A stretch of 64,000 bases of DNA from Dyadobacter fermentans DSM 18053 (GCF_000023125.1 NC_013037.1:4379501-4443500), one strand, 5' to 3'; numbered from the stretch's first letter, positions 33,528 to 42,399 are shown. Numbers and translations are program-made. The notes: generated from the letters alone by a model not told the origin.

Positions 33528-34613
33528 ATGCCCTTTACGCTCATCGTTTTCCTCCTGCTTGTTCCCGGTTTCGTGGTGATCGGCGTGTACCTGGAACGGA
33601 AGGTTTCAGCATTCATCCAGGACCGTCTCGGACCGATGGAAGTAGGGAAATGGGGCTTGTTGCAGCTTTTCGCAGATTTGCTCAAACTGCTTCAAAAAGA
33701 GGACATTGTTCCCAAAGCCGCCGACCGCAGGTTGTTCCTGACTGCTCCGTTCGTCATTTTCATTTCCGTTTTCGCAGGCTTTGCCGTCGTGCCGCTGGCG
33801 CCGGAATTGGCCGGCTCGGGCGCGGCTGTGGGCGTTTTCTTCCTGCTCACGATCGTGTCGGTGGATGTGATCGGGCTGCTGATGGCGGGTTGGGGCTCCA
33901 ACAACAAATTCGCATTGTACGGCGCTATGCGGGCCGTGGCACAAATCGTTTCCTACGAAATTCCGCTCGGACTGTCGATTCTGTGCGTAATTATGCTCAC
34001 ACAAACGCTCGATTTACAGGTAATCAGCTATCAGCAAGGCATTTATACCTCCGAAACCATTTATCTTTTCGGCATGCGCGAACTCGGGATCGATGTGAGC
34101 GGTGTGGGCGGATTTTTGTCCTGGAATATCGTCCGCAACCCCTTCCTGCTAATCGCCTACGTCGTTTTCTTCATCGCTTCGCTCGCTGAATGTAACCGTG
34201 CGCCGTTCGACTTGCCGGAGGGCGAATCGGAACTGGTGGCGGGATTCCATACCGAATATTCGGGAATGCGCTGGGCATTGTTCATGCTGTCGGAATATGG
34301 TATGATGCTCCTGGTGTCGCTGCTGGGCGCTATTTTGTTCCTGGGAAGCTGGAATACACCGCTACCGAATATCGGGCCCTTGAAACTGGCCGACTGGACC
34401 AGCGGCGAGCCGGGTACGTTTTTCGGCTATGTTACCGGCATTTTCTGGCTGTTATCGAAAGCCATGTTCGGCATTTTGATCCAGATGTGGGCGCGGTGGA
34501 CGCTCCCGCGTCTGCGTGTAGACCAGCTCATGTACCTCGGCTGGAAAGTCCTCACGCCCGTAGGGCTGGTGTTGTTTTTTATCTCAGGAATCTGGCGCCT
34601 CATTGGCGTGTGA
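33528..34613 (+). CDS. nuoH: NADH-quinone oxidoreductase subunit H
   Basis: A 361-residue complex I membrane subunit with eight or nine hydrophobic segments. Hallmarks are ERKVSAFIQDRLGPMEVGKWG near the start, ALYGAMRAVAQIVSYEIPLG in the middle and FDLPEGESELVAGFHTEYSG, the loop that forms part of the quinone chamber. It links the membrane arm to the peripheral arm of complex I. It stands alone with its own promoter; no other nuo gene is within the window. Its stop codon directly abuts that of the next, convergent gene. Confidence 0.95.
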   Translation: MPFTLIVFLLLVPGFVVIGVYLERKVSAFIQDRLGPMEVGKWGLLQLFADLLKLLQKEDIVPKAADRRLFLTAPFVIFISVFAGFAVVPLAPELAGSGAAVGVFFLLTIVSVDVIGLLMAGWGSNNKFALYGAMRAVAQIVSYEIPLGLSILCVIMLTQTLDLQVISYQQGIYTSETIYLFGMRELGIDVSGVGGFLSWNIVRNPFLLIAYVVFFIASLAECNRAPFDLPEGESELVAGFHTEYSGMRWALFMLSEYGMMLLVSLLGAILFLGSWNTPLPNIGPLKLADWTSGEPGTFFGYVTGIFWLLSKAMFGILIQMWARWTLPRLRVDQLMYLGWKVLTPVGLVLFFISGIWRLIGV

Positions 34614-35066
34614 TCATTTGACGATCTCGGCGCCGTCGAGAATGTAGTTCATCTGGTAAATGTCGTCGGCATTGAGTTTCAACGTGCCGGTGAAAGTAAG
34701 CCGCTCGTCGGTTTTGAACTTCCTTCCATCTTTCTTCTTGAAATTCAACGTCATGACCGTTTCAGGACCGGCCCCGCCGCAGAAAAAACATGCGCTGAAA
34801 GGGAATGCCGAAAGCACATACAAATTCGCTTCCAGATCCACCGGCAGGATATAACCTGTGATCGAGACCTGCTGGCCTTTCAGCTTCTGCACGCTTGGGC
34901 CGAAGGTCGGGTGCAGCATATAGATCGATTCTTCCGCATACCATTTCTTTTTAAAAGTCACGTCACGCAGCGTTTCCCACGTCAGTTTCACCGGTTCAAT
35001 GGCCGGTTTGAATGCGAACAATGAGACGACGCAGAAGAATAATATGCTGATTTTGAAAGCTTTCAT
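34614..35066 (-). CDS. Exported CxxC protein, DUF3299-like
   Basis: A 150-residue protein with a signal-peptide-like start (residues 1-20) and a core GQQVSITGYILPVDLEANLY, then SACFFCGGAGPETVM with Cys93 and Cys96. The G-Y-x-L/V-P segment followed by a CxxC turn resembles DUF3299 proteins, which accompany ABC transporters in zinc-regulated operons such as Vibrio zrgCDE. It is the last gene of a three-gene minus-strand unit with an ABC permease and ATPase. The CxxC could bind a metal or be redox active; which is unknown. Confidence 0.62.
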   Translation of the reverse strand: MKAFKISILFFCVVSLFAFKPAIEPVKLTWETLRDVTFKKKWYAEESIYMLHPTFGPSVQKLKGQQVSITGYILPVDLEANLYVLSAFPFSACFFCGGAGPETVMTLNFKKKDGRKFKTDERLTFTGTLKLNADDIYQMNYILDGAEIVK

Positions 35067-35125
35067 CCGTATTTCAATTTTGTATTACAATCACTTGTAC
35101 CGGTTTAACAAATTTACACACATTA

Positions 35126-36370
35126 TTATTCCTCTGCCAGTGTGCGCGAGATATTCAACCGGTAAATGCCCAGTGACGGCAATGCCGCAGCCACCACACC
35201 AATGGCAATCGCTCCGAAAAACAGATAGATCTCTTCGGGCAGCAATGCGAATTGGCCCAGCGAATAATGAAAATCCTGTTCCGCGGATTTTGAAAATACC
35301 CATAACCCCACGCGACTGGCAATAATGCCAGCAAAAAAGCCGATCACTGCCAGCGACAGTCCTTCGATGAGCAACATCAGAAACAGCCGCGTACGCGTTG
35401 CGCCCATAGAAAGCATTAAAGCCATTTCGTACTTCCGGTCTTTCAACGAATTGTACAGGGAAATAAATACGCTCACGCCCGCGATGGAAATGATGATCAA
35501 AGCAAGCGTGCGCAGCGTTTCAATGCCGACGCCGAGCAGTGAGAACAACCGGTTGATCTCGATGCTGGGCAATGCGGCCTGCATGGAGGTATTGTCGTTG
35601 ATCTGCCTCGGGATCGTCATGAGGCCCATTGGGTTGCGAAACTGGATCAATGCGCTGGTAACATCCTTGCCTTCCTCGTCCGGCTCGGGGTCCACATGGT
35701 TTTGATGGTCGGTATGCTCCACTTCCGAAGCCGGCGTTCCCTTTTCTTCTTCCGCGTGGTCATGGATATCCCAAACGCTCGACAGCCTGGTGACGATCAG
35801 CTGGTCCACCACCGTGCCGCTCGGCTTGAAAATGCCCACCACCTTATATTTTTTATCGTCATGCTTTTCACCTTCCGAGTCGAGCCCGTGCGAACCGGAG
35901 AATTCATCGCCGATTTTGAGCTTCGAATCCCGCGCGACTTTGCTGCCGATCGTCACTTCCATAGATGCATTATATAAATGTCCTTCGGCCAGCTTGGCAT
36001 CGAAATGCTCGACGTACTTCGGTGTGGTGCCCAAAATGCGGAAGCCCTGGTAATTATCCCCCATCGAAAGCGGGATTACCGTTTTCACAAACGGGTTTTT
36101 GCGCAATGCATTCACCTCCGCGAGCGGAATGTTGCCGGTGGGCGCGTCGATCTGGTAAATGCTCGAAAGGATCACCTGCAAAGGGCTGCCTTTGGCCCCT
36201 ACCACCATATCAATGCCTTTGAGGTTGCGTTTGAACTGCTCGTCGAGCTGCTTGTTGAGCAGCAGCAGCAGGGAGATCATGCCAATGCCGAGGGTCAGCA
36301 ATAACGCACTCAGGAAGCTGTTGAGCTTCTTTTCCCTGAGATTGGCAACACTGATCTTGAAAAGATTCAT
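35126..36370 (-). CDS. ABC transporter permease (FtsX/MacB family) with His-rich loop
   Basis: A 414-residue permease with the MacB/FtsX layout: one N-terminal membrane helix (about 18-39), a large periplasmic domain, and three helices at the end (about 285-305, 335-357, 375-398). The periplasmic domain contains an acidic, His-rich loop at 201-235 (His203, 205, 219, 222, 225) with more His at 161 and 170. That composition suggests zinc or another metal. The typical RKYEMALMLSMGAT coupling segment is present near residue 310. It is 45 bases downstream of its ATPase gene. Confidence 0.86.
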   Translation of the reverse strand: MNLFKISVANLREKKLNSFLSALLLTLGIGMISLLLLLNKQLDEQFKRNLKGIDMVVGAKGSPLQVILSSIYQIDAPTGNIPLAEVNALRKNPFVKTVIPLSMGDNYQGFRILGTTPKYVEHFDAKLAEGHLYNASMEVTIGSKVARDSKLKIGDEFSGSHGLDSEGEKHDDKKYKVVGIFKPSGTVVDQLIVTRLSSVWDIHDHAEEEKGTPASEVEHTDHQNHVDPEPDEEGKDVTSALIQFRNPMGLMTIPRQINDNTSMQAALPSIEINRLFSLLGVGIETLRTLALIIISIAGVSVFISLYNSLKDRKYEMALMLSMGATRTRLFLMLLIEGLSLAVIGFFAGIIASRVGLWVFSKSAEQDFHYSLGQFALLPEEIYLFFGAIAIGVVAAALPSLGIYRLNISRTLAEE

Positions 36371-36415
36371 GGGATTAGGATTTTATAGGGCGCCGCCACG
36401 GTGCGCCTGCCATTT

Positions 36416-37069
36416 TTACAAAAATACCTGGTTCGAAAATTCGTCTTTCAGCCGCTGGTCATGCGTTACCACCACCAGGCTCGCGCCGATCTGCGCCGAT
36501 TGCCGTTTTAGCAACTGGATTACGCGCTGGCAATTGTCGTCGTCAAGGTTGGAGGTCGGTTCGTCGGCCAGGATAATGTTGGGGTTGTTCATCAGCGAGC
36601 GCGCGATGCTCACGCGCTGCTGCTCGCCCTGACTGAGCTGGTTTGTTTTTTTACTCAAATGATCGGCGAAACCGAGTTGTTCGGCAAGCTGCCGGGCCTT
36701 TTGGCGGTCCTCCTGCTGATTGGCGAGATAGTTGGACAGTAAAATATTATCCATCACCGAAAGGGAGCTTACAAAATGTGGGCGCTGGTAAATGATGCCG
36801 ATGTGCCGGGCGCGGGTGGCCGTAATTTCCTGCGGAGAAAGGCTCTTGACAGACTTGCCCGCGATCATAATGTCGCCGGACTCCGGTTTCAGCAGCAGGG
36901 CCAGCAAGTGCAGCAGGGTCGTTTTTCCCTTGCCCGACTGTCCGAGGATCAGCAGCGTCTCCTTGTCGTTACAATGGATATCGGGGAATGAAAATTGTTT
37001 CTGGGCGGAATAGGCAAATCGTAGCCGGGTACTCGAAATCATATTCTGTGGCGCTTTTTGAGTACACAA
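36416..37069 (-). CDS. ABC transporter ATP-binding protein (LolD/MacB type)
   Basis: A 217-residue ATPase with Walker A GQSGKGKTTL, Q-loop (IIYQRPHF), signature LSQGEQQRVSIARSL, Walker B IILADEPTSNLD and H-loop VVVTHD. The size and the DEPTSNLD form are typical for partners of FtsX/MacB permeases. It heads the operon ATPase-permease-CxxC protein. The start could also be the Met at 37042 (MISSTRLRF). By analogy with zrgCDE it may drive metal-linked envelope transport rather than lipoprotein release. Confidence 0.88.
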   Translation of the reverse strand: MCTQKAPQNMISSTRLRFAYSAQKQFSFPDIHCNDKETLLILGQSGKGKTTLLHLLALLLKPESGDIMIAGKSVKSLSPQEITATRARHIGIIYQRPHFVSSLSVMDNILLSNYLANQQEDRQKARQLAEQLGFADHLSKKTNQLSQGEQQRVSIARSLMNNPNIILADEPTSNLDDDNCQRVIQLLKRQSAQIGASLVVVTHDQRLKDEFSNQVFL

Positions 37070-37252
37070 TGATAAGGAAGTTTTATGGCGTTTCCAGTCG
37101 AAACGTTTGCATTCGCGCGGTTTCGGAAGCTTCTTCGCAATCTTTTAACATCCGCTCTGCCCGGCGTTTCTAAAAAATCCTATCCACACAAATAAAACTT
37201 TCGTAAAATCGTTGAAATGGTGTTGCATCCTGAAGAAAACCAACAACTATTC

Positions 37253-37260
37253 TATTTTTG
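37253..37260 (+). promoter_or_regulatory. -7 promoter box for the DUF6089 pair
   Basis: TATTTTTG, a perfect TAnnTTTG match, 20 bases before ATG 37280. It shows that the earlier in-frame ATG at 37217 is upstream of the transcript. Confidence 0.5.
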
Positions 37261-37279
37261 CAAAAAAATCGATCTGAAA

Positions 37280-38296
37280 ATGCGTAGAGATTTCGACTTG
37301 AGAAGAGTATCCGGAGCACTGGCTTTTGTCCTGGTTTTGGGGCTTTTAATGTCTGCTAAAGACGTGAAGGCACAGAGCCGGGGGTTCTTTGTTCCCTATT
37401 CTACGGCAGGTTTTGGAATTGGTACTTCCAACTACTACGGCGACTTTGCACCTTACCGCCGTCCACTGGCCTCCACGTTCAAAATGATGCGGTGGAGCAT
37501 CGGTGGAAACTACACACGCCACTTTACACCACGCCTGGCCGCACGCGCCAGTTTCATTTACGCCCGGATCGCCGGTGACGATTACATTATGAACCGCGAT
37601 GCGAAACATGAAACCAGCATTTTTTACGCGCGGAACCTACATTTCCGCAACGACCTGAAAGAATTCTCCGTTCAGGGTATTTTCAAGCTTACTCCCGACA
37701 ACCGCAGCTACGACCGCCGTCCTCAACTGGGCGCTTACCTGTTTGCCGGCGTTGCGCTTACGGCACATAACCCCAAAGCCCTCGATTCACTCGATGGCGA
37801 CTGGGTGAAATTGCAGCCGCTGGGAACGGAAGGACAGGGTAACGAGGGTTACAAAAAGCCTTATTCACTCGTTCAGTTTGCCATTCCGGTGGGTATCGGC
37901 GTTCGCTATAAAATCAATTCCAAGTTTGATATTTCGGCTGAACTGGGTTTCCGCAAGACATTTACCGATTACCTTGACGACGCACATGGCAATTATGCCG
38001 ATCCTGCGCTCTTCGCCGACGATCCGCTGGCAGCCAGGATGGCCAACCGCTCTGCCGAGCAGTTTGCCGTGCGGAAAGGTGTAGACCGGACAGACGGCGT
38101 GAGAAGGTTCCTGGAAACTAATTACCCGAACCTCGGTGACTATAATAACCCGCTGGCTTTGTTGCCTACCACAGGATTCGGTGCGCCGGGAACTGGTAGA
38201 GGAAACAGTCCGACTTACACCGACAACTATCTGTTCGGCATGATCCACATTCATTATATGCTTCCATCGCAAATCAAATGTCCGCCACTGAGATAA
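37280..38296 (+). CDS. Outer-membrane beta-barrel protein, DUF6089-like (first copy)
   Basis: A 338-residue exported protein. A signal peptide (about residues 1-32) is followed by alternating beta strands with aromatic belts (GFGIGTSNYYGDF, WSIGGNYTRHFTP, RAQL-like turns), as in small outer-membrane barrels. It shares the RKTFTDYLD motif and strand pattern with the next gene. A roughly 90-residue insertion between two late strands (about 235-320) is not found in the second copy. Function is unknown. Confidence 0.82.
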   Translation: MRRDFDLRRVSGALAFVLVLGLLMSAKDVKAQSRGFFVPYSTAGFGIGTSNYYGDFAPYRRPLASTFKMMRWSIGGNYTRHFTPRLAARASFIYARIAGDDYIMNRDAKHETSIFYARNLHFRNDLKEFSVQGIFKLTPDNRSYDRRPQLGAYLFAGVALTAHNPKALDSLDGDWVKLQPLGTEGQGNEGYKKPYSLVQFAIPVGIGVRYKINSKFDISAELGFRKTFTDYLDDAHGNYADPALFADDPLAARMANRSAEQFAVRKGVDRTDGVRRFLETNYPNLGDYNNPLALLPTTGFGAPGTGRGNSPTYTDNYLFGMIHIHYMLPSQIKCPPLR

Positions 38297-38308
38297 TTAC
38301 CTATTCCG

Positions 38309-39022
38309 TTGAAGCATATTAGCAGACATTTGAATATCCAGCCCTTGTGGCGTAAATACTTGCCGGCGCTCCTGCTGGCAGGTATTTCTTTTTTTCTGAC
38401 CGTGGCACAAGTCCGCGCACAGCGGGTCGAGATCGGCGCGGGCGTGGGAGGTTTCAACTACCGCGGTGACATTTCGCCCACTTTCCGGTTCCGTTTTTTC
38501 AAACCTGCCGGGAGCCTTTTCTTCCGTTATAACCCGAACCAGGCATTGTCGCTGCGCGCGGAAGTGGCGGGAGGATTCATCGGAGCGGACGACAGGCATA
38601 GTGACGATCCTTTCCAGCAAGCACGCAATATGTCTTTCCGTACGACGATCTTCGAAGGAAGCGCTGTGGCTGAATACAATTTTCTCAATTACCACGACCG
38701 CCGGTTTGCCGTCAATTGGAGCCCTTACGTTTTTGGCGGGCTCGGCTTCAACAAATTTGACCCGCGAACGCAGACGAGCGCTTACAAAACCTCCGGCATT
38801 GTGCTTCCATATGGTGTAGGTATCAAATACCAGATCCGCCGTCCCTGGAATATCGGCCTTGAATACGGCACCCGGAAAACCTTCACCGATTACCTCGACA
38901 ATCTCGGCGGAGAGCCCACTTCCACCGACAAATTGCAGCAAGGCGATCCTTCTATCAAAGACACCTATTTTTACGTGCGCCTCTCGGTGAGCTATACATT
39001 CTATAAAATCTTTTGCCCCTAG
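38309..39022 (+). CDS. Outer-membrane beta-barrel protein, DUF6089-like (second copy)
   Basis: A 237-residue paralogue of the previous gene, 12 bases downstream. The start is a TTG at 38309, giving MKHISRHLN before a signal peptide that ends near residue 38; no ATG is available in frame before the signal. Strands and aromatic residues predict a small barrel, with GTRKTFTDYLDNL matching the first copy, and the last strand YVRLSVSYTFYKIF ends close to the C-terminus as in a barrel closure. A DUF2911 gene follows one base after its stop. Confidence 0.8.
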   Translation: MKHISRHLNIQPLWRKYLPALLLAGISFFLTVAQVRAQRVEIGAGVGGFNYRGDISPTFRFRFFKPAGSLFFRYNPNQALSLRAEVAGGFIGADDRHSDDPFQQARNMSFRTTIFEGSAVAEYNFLNYHDRRFAVNWSPYVFGGLGFNKFDPRTQTSAYKTSGIVLPYGVGIKYQIRRPWNIGLEYGTRKTFTDYLDNLGGEPTSTDKLQQGDPSIKDTYFYVRLSVSYTFYKIFCP

Positions 39023-39023
39023 T

Positions 39024-39566
39024 ATGAAAAAAACTCTACTGATTATCTCTACCCTGATTATCGTTGCGCTGGCAGGCTTCTGGGGAGTCAGAAAATACAC
39101 CAAATCATTCAGTCCGGAGGCCGTTGCCGAAACCACAAGCAATGGCGTCGATATCAAAGTCTCCTACGGCCAGCCCCGCAAAAAGGGCCGGATGATATTC
39201 GGCCGCGAACAGGACAAAGCGCTCCTCCCCTACGGAAAAGTGTGGCGCACGGGAGCTAACGAAGCCACATTGATCGGATTTGCGAAAGATGTATTAATGG
39301 GAGGCACGTTGGTGAAAGCGGGGACTTATTCGCTTTTTTCCGTACCCGGGCAAAGCAGCTGGAAAATCATCCTGAATTCGGAAACAGGCCAATGGGGCAC
39401 GGAATATAACGACGGCAAGAATATCACAAACGTGGAAGTACCGATCCGCATCCGGCCCAGCGTGCAGGAAGTTTTCCACATTTACTTTGAAGAAATCCCT
39501 AATGGCGTCAACATGGTCCTGAGCTGGGACCAAACCGAGGCGCTTGTTCCCTTTACCCAACCTTAG
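39024..39566 (+). CDS. DUF2911 protein
   Basis: A 180-residue protein with an N-terminal membrane anchor or signal (residues 4-22). The conserved DUF2911 core is clear: DIKVSYGQPRKKGRMIFG, LLPYGKVWRTGANEAT and GTYSLFSVPGQSSWKIILN. The family is common in Bacteroidota and its role is unknown. It starts one base after the previous gene, so it is the third gene of a likely operon of envelope proteins. Confidence 0.88.
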   Translation: MKKTLLIISTLIIVALAGFWGVRKYTKSFSPEAVAETTSNGVDIKVSYGQPRKKGRMIFGREQDKALLPYGKVWRTGANEATLIGFAKDVLMGGTLVKAGTYSLFSVPGQSSWKIILNSETGQWGTEYNDGKNITNVEVPIRIRPSVQEVFHIYFEEIPNGVNMVLSWDQTEALVPFTQP

Positions 39567-39592
39567 TCCGATACGGCTTCGGCCTGTTTTTT

Positions 39593-40486
39593 ATGTTTGT
39601 TGATGCTATTGAAAAAATAGATCAGTTTACCCGTCCGGTTCACTTTATCATCCGTTATTACGCTGGGAGCGACATTGTGCCCGGCACCGCCACGTTATTT
39701 TTTGTCAATGAAGATGGCTTCGCGGTCACGTGCAGGCATGTTGCGCGGCAAATTCTCTATGCCAACAGCATTTATGAGAACTATCTGAAATTCAAGGGCG
39801 AGCTGCGCAAATTTGAAAAAGACCCCGGCCTGGCTACGCAGCGCAATTTGCTGGAAGGCAAGTACAAGATCACGCCCGAAAGCCCGATCCGCATCCTTTT
39901 TAACTTTATCCATTGCGTATCCGCCTACAAAGGGCTGACGATCCACCTGCACCCGACGCAGGACCTGGCGATCATCCAGTTCCGCAACTACGAATCGAAA
40001 GAATACCAATCGCACGCGCATTTCCTCAAAGATTCGCGGATGATCCGGCAGGGCCGGTATTTGTGCCGGCTGGGCTATCCGTTTCCGGAATTCACCAATT
40101 ACCGGTACAACAAGAACACGGCAGATATTGAATGGACGGCCGAAGGGAAAATCAAAACCCCCAGCTTCCCGATAGACGGGATCATTACCCGGCATATCGG
40201 CGACAACAGCGAGGTGGTAGGCATCGAAATGAGCACGCCGGGCCTGCGTGGCCAAAGCGGCGGCCCCCTGTTTGATCCGAACGGGATTATTTACGGAATG
40301 CAGAGCGCTACCCGGCATTTGCATTTAGGCTTCGACCAGGTGAATCGCGAGGTTACCATCGACGGTCACCGCAAAAAAGTCTCGAACTACCCGTTCCTGA
40401 ACGTCGGGCAATGCGTGCATGTGGATGTGATCAAGCAGTTTCTCCGCGAAAAGAACATCCGCTACTACGAGGCCGATCCTGCCTGA
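39593..40486 (+). CDS. Trypsin-like serine protease without signal peptide
   Basis: A 297-residue protein with the full S1-type triad: His49 in TCRHVA, Asp124 in HPTQDLAII and Ser222 in GQSGGPLF. A substrate-binding-like strand follows the Ser (GIIYGMQSAT). There is no signal peptide or membrane segment, and no PDZ domain, so it would act in the cytoplasm or be a protein sensor. It starts 26 bases after the DUF2911 gene. The true target is unknown. Confidence 0.85.
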   Translation: MFVDAIEKIDQFTRPVHFIIRYYAGSDIVPGTATLFFVNEDGFAVTCRHVARQILYANSIYENYLKFKGELRKFEKDPGLATQRNLLEGKYKITPESPIRILFNFIHCVSAYKGLTIHLHPTQDLAIIQFRNYESKEYQSHAHFLKDSRMIRQGRYLCRLGYPFPEFTNYRYNKNTADIEWTAEGKIKTPSFPIDGIITRHIGDNSEVVGIEMSTPGLRGQSGGPLFDPNGIIYGMQSATRHLHLGFDQVNREVTIDGHRKKVSNYPFLNVGQCVHVDVIKQFLREKNIRYYEADPA

Positions 40487-40497
40487 CGCGCGCCGGT

Positions 40498-41193
40498 TCA
40501 GAGAATCAGCATCAACTCTTCGAGTCGCCGGATATTAAATGTAGGCTGCTCGTCAAATTGCAGTCCGGCCGGATTGAGATACACCGTATCCATCCCGACT
40601 TGCTTTGCGCCGAGGATGTCGGCGATCCAGTTATCGCCCACCATGAGGCTGTCCGACGCGGTCGTGCCGGCAATGTCCAGGGCAAACTCGAAAATCCGGC
40701 GCTCGGGCTTTTTCGCATTCGCGGTTTCGAAAGTCACCACATTTTCAAAAAAATGGCCGATTTCCGAGCTGGCGATCTTCCTTGCCTGTACTTCATTGAA
40801 TCCATTGGTGATGATATGCATGCCGTAACCTGCCTGCGACACGTAGTTCAGCAAATCGAGGGCGCCTTCGAGCAGGTGTTTCTTAGTCGGAAGCGAAGTC
40901 AGGTAAAACTCCCCGATTGCCGCGTGTTCTGGCGGACATTCGGCACCGAGTTCTTCAAATACCATCCGGAAGCGGTTCTCACGTATATAGCTATGGTGCA
41001 ACTGTCCGCGGTCGAATGCATCCCACAATGCGGAGTTGATTTTGAGAAAAGAACACACAAAATCGTCGCAGGAGCTGATTCCGTACCTTGTGAGCTGGTG
41101 GTGGTGGAAAATTTCTTCGAGAGACTCGGATGAATTTCTTTCAAAATCCCAAAGTGTGTGGTCCAAATCGAAGAAGATATGCTTGTATTTCAT
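40498..41193 (-). CDS. yjjG: YjjG-type pyrimidine nucleotidase (HAD family)
   Basis: A 231-residue HAD hydrolase. Motif I is FFDLDHTLWDF (Asp9, Asp11), motif II is HIITNG, and motif III/IV are KPERRIFE and MVGDNWIADILGAK. The DHTLWDF form and size are typical of YjjG, which removes phosphate from odd nucleotides such as dUMP or 5-fluoro-dUMP. It is convergent with the protease gene (11 bases between stops). Confidence 0.9.
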   Translation of the reverse strand: MKYKHIFFDLDHTLWDFERNSSESLEEIFHHHQLTRYGISSCDDFVCSFLKINSALWDAFDRGQLHHSYIRENRFRMVFEELGAECPPEHAAIGEFYLTSLPTKKHLLEGALDLLNYVSQAGYGMHIITNGFNEVQARKIASSEIGHFFENVVTFETANAKKPERRIFEFALDIAGTTASDSLMVGDNWIADILGAKQVGMDTVYLNPAGLQFDEQPTFNIRRLEELMLIL

Positions 41194-41576
41194 ATCTGGT
41201 AAAAATTCAATTTTTATAAGAAAAGTGAAATTACGATGTGCGCTGGAAAAAATCCGGAATCGCCGGGTGATTTTCGATCTATCTCTACCCCACCAGCGTA
41301 AGTTATTTATTAAATACTATTATTTGTTCTAATAGGTATACGCGTCAGCAACAACGAACCGCAAACTCAGAAAACATGCACAACTTGTTAACATCTGTTA
41401 ACGGGAAATAATTTTTCAGGAAAAAGAAACTCAAACATTTGCAAATTATTTTTCAAATCTATTTCTTTGATTCGTATAATTCGAAATGCCAAAAAGTCAC
41501 ATCTTATTTATCACCAAACCAGAAAGGAGAAACAATATCGACGAACCGCTCTACGTTAACTAAATCGAATAGTAAA
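41194..41576. other. 383-base region before the sigma factor gene
   Basis: AT-rich DNA with no convincing gene. It holds a direct repeat TGTTAAC at 41386-41392 and 41396-41402 (10-base spacing), a loose CGCTGG/CCAGCG inverted pair, and a possible promoter for the sigma factor: TTTG (41438-41441), a 20-base spacer and TTTCTTTG (41462-41469), one mismatch from TAnnTTTG. The TGTTAAC pair, about one helical turn apart, could be a regulator site. Confidence 0.5.
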
Positions 41577-42176
41577 ATGGAGAAAGTCCAAGTTAGCGAC
41601 AGTGAGTTGGTAACATTGTATATCCGGGGCAATGAGAAGGCTTTCGAAAAGCTTGTTCAACGCCACAAGTCGAGAATATACACCACTATTTATTTGATTG
41701 TCAAGGATCAGTATGTAGCCGAAGATCTATTACAGGATACATTTATCAAAGCCGTTGACACGATTAAAGGAGGGAGATATAACGACGAAGGTAAGTTCCT
41801 GCCATGGATTATACGAATCGCACACAACCTCGCCATTGATTATTTCAGACGCGATAAACGCTACCCCAATGTAGTGTTCGAAGATGGAAGCAGTGTTTTC
41901 AACACGCTGGATTTTTCGGAGGATTCCGTTGAGTCGATCCAGATTCGTCAGGAAACACATGAGCAGCTGCGGGAGATGATCCAGCGGTTGCCCGACGTGC
42001 AGAAGCAAGTTCTGATCATGCGCCACTACGAGGACATGAGCTTTCAGGAAATTGCCGACGCGACGGGTGTGAGTATTAATACGGCATTGGGGAGAATGCG
42101 TTACGCGTTGATAAACCTGCGTAAGCAATTTAACCAACGTGCCCCACAGTATGACAAAAACCTTTACTTACGATGA
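41577..42176 (+). CDS. RNA polymerase sigma factor, ECF type
   Basis: A 199-residue ECF sigma factor. Region 2 spans about residues 22-90 (AFEKLVQRHKSRIYTTIYL, AEDLLQDTFIKAV, WIIRIAHNLAIDYFRRDKR) and region 4 about 130-190 (LPDVQKQVLIMRHYEDMSFQ, EIADATGVSINTALGRMRYA). ATG 41577 is chosen because it opens the conserved part; the 46 upstream in-frame residues look non-coding. It is followed by an overlapping small gene instead of a typical anti-sigma factor with a membrane helix. Its target promoters are unknown. Confidence 0.9.
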   Translation: MEKVQVSDSELVTLYIRGNEKAFEKLVQRHKSRIYTTIYLIVKDQYVAEDLLQDTFIKAVDTIKGGRYNDEGKFLPWIIRIAHNLAIDYFRRDKRYPNVVFEDGSSVFNTLDFSEDSVESIQIRQETHEQLREMIQRLPDVQKQVLIMRHYEDMSFQEIADATGVSINTALGRMRYALINLRKQFNQRAPQYDKNLYLR

Positions 42177-42399
42177 TGTTGTAAGGTATCTATATGCCGA
42201 AACAACTGAGAATGAAAATGAACAGATTGTTGAGGCGCTCGCACTTGACGATAACTTGATGAACTTTTATCTGGACTCCCTCGAAATTCGGAACCAGATG
42301 AACAAAATCACCCGGACTCCTTCCGAAAAAGTGATTTCAGAAGTTTTCAGATATTCGCGACAATTCTCTTCCAAGAGACCTGCTGCACTCCTTTACTAG
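42151..42399 (+). CDS. Small acidic partner protein of the sigma factor
   Basis: An 82-residue protein from ATG 42151 (MTKTFTYDDVVRYLYAETTE), overlapping the end of the sigma factor gene by 26 bases in another frame; GTG 42139 would add four residues. It is acidic in the first half, helical, and lacks Cys or a membrane segment. Overlap with the sigma gene suggests coupled translation and a functional link, such as a soluble anti-sigma or adaptor. No family was recognised. It ends at a terminator. Confidence 0.75.
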   Translation: MTKTFTYDDVVRYLYAETTENENEQIVEALALDDNLMNFYLDSLEIRNQMNKITRTPSEKVISEVFRYSRQFSSKRPAALLY

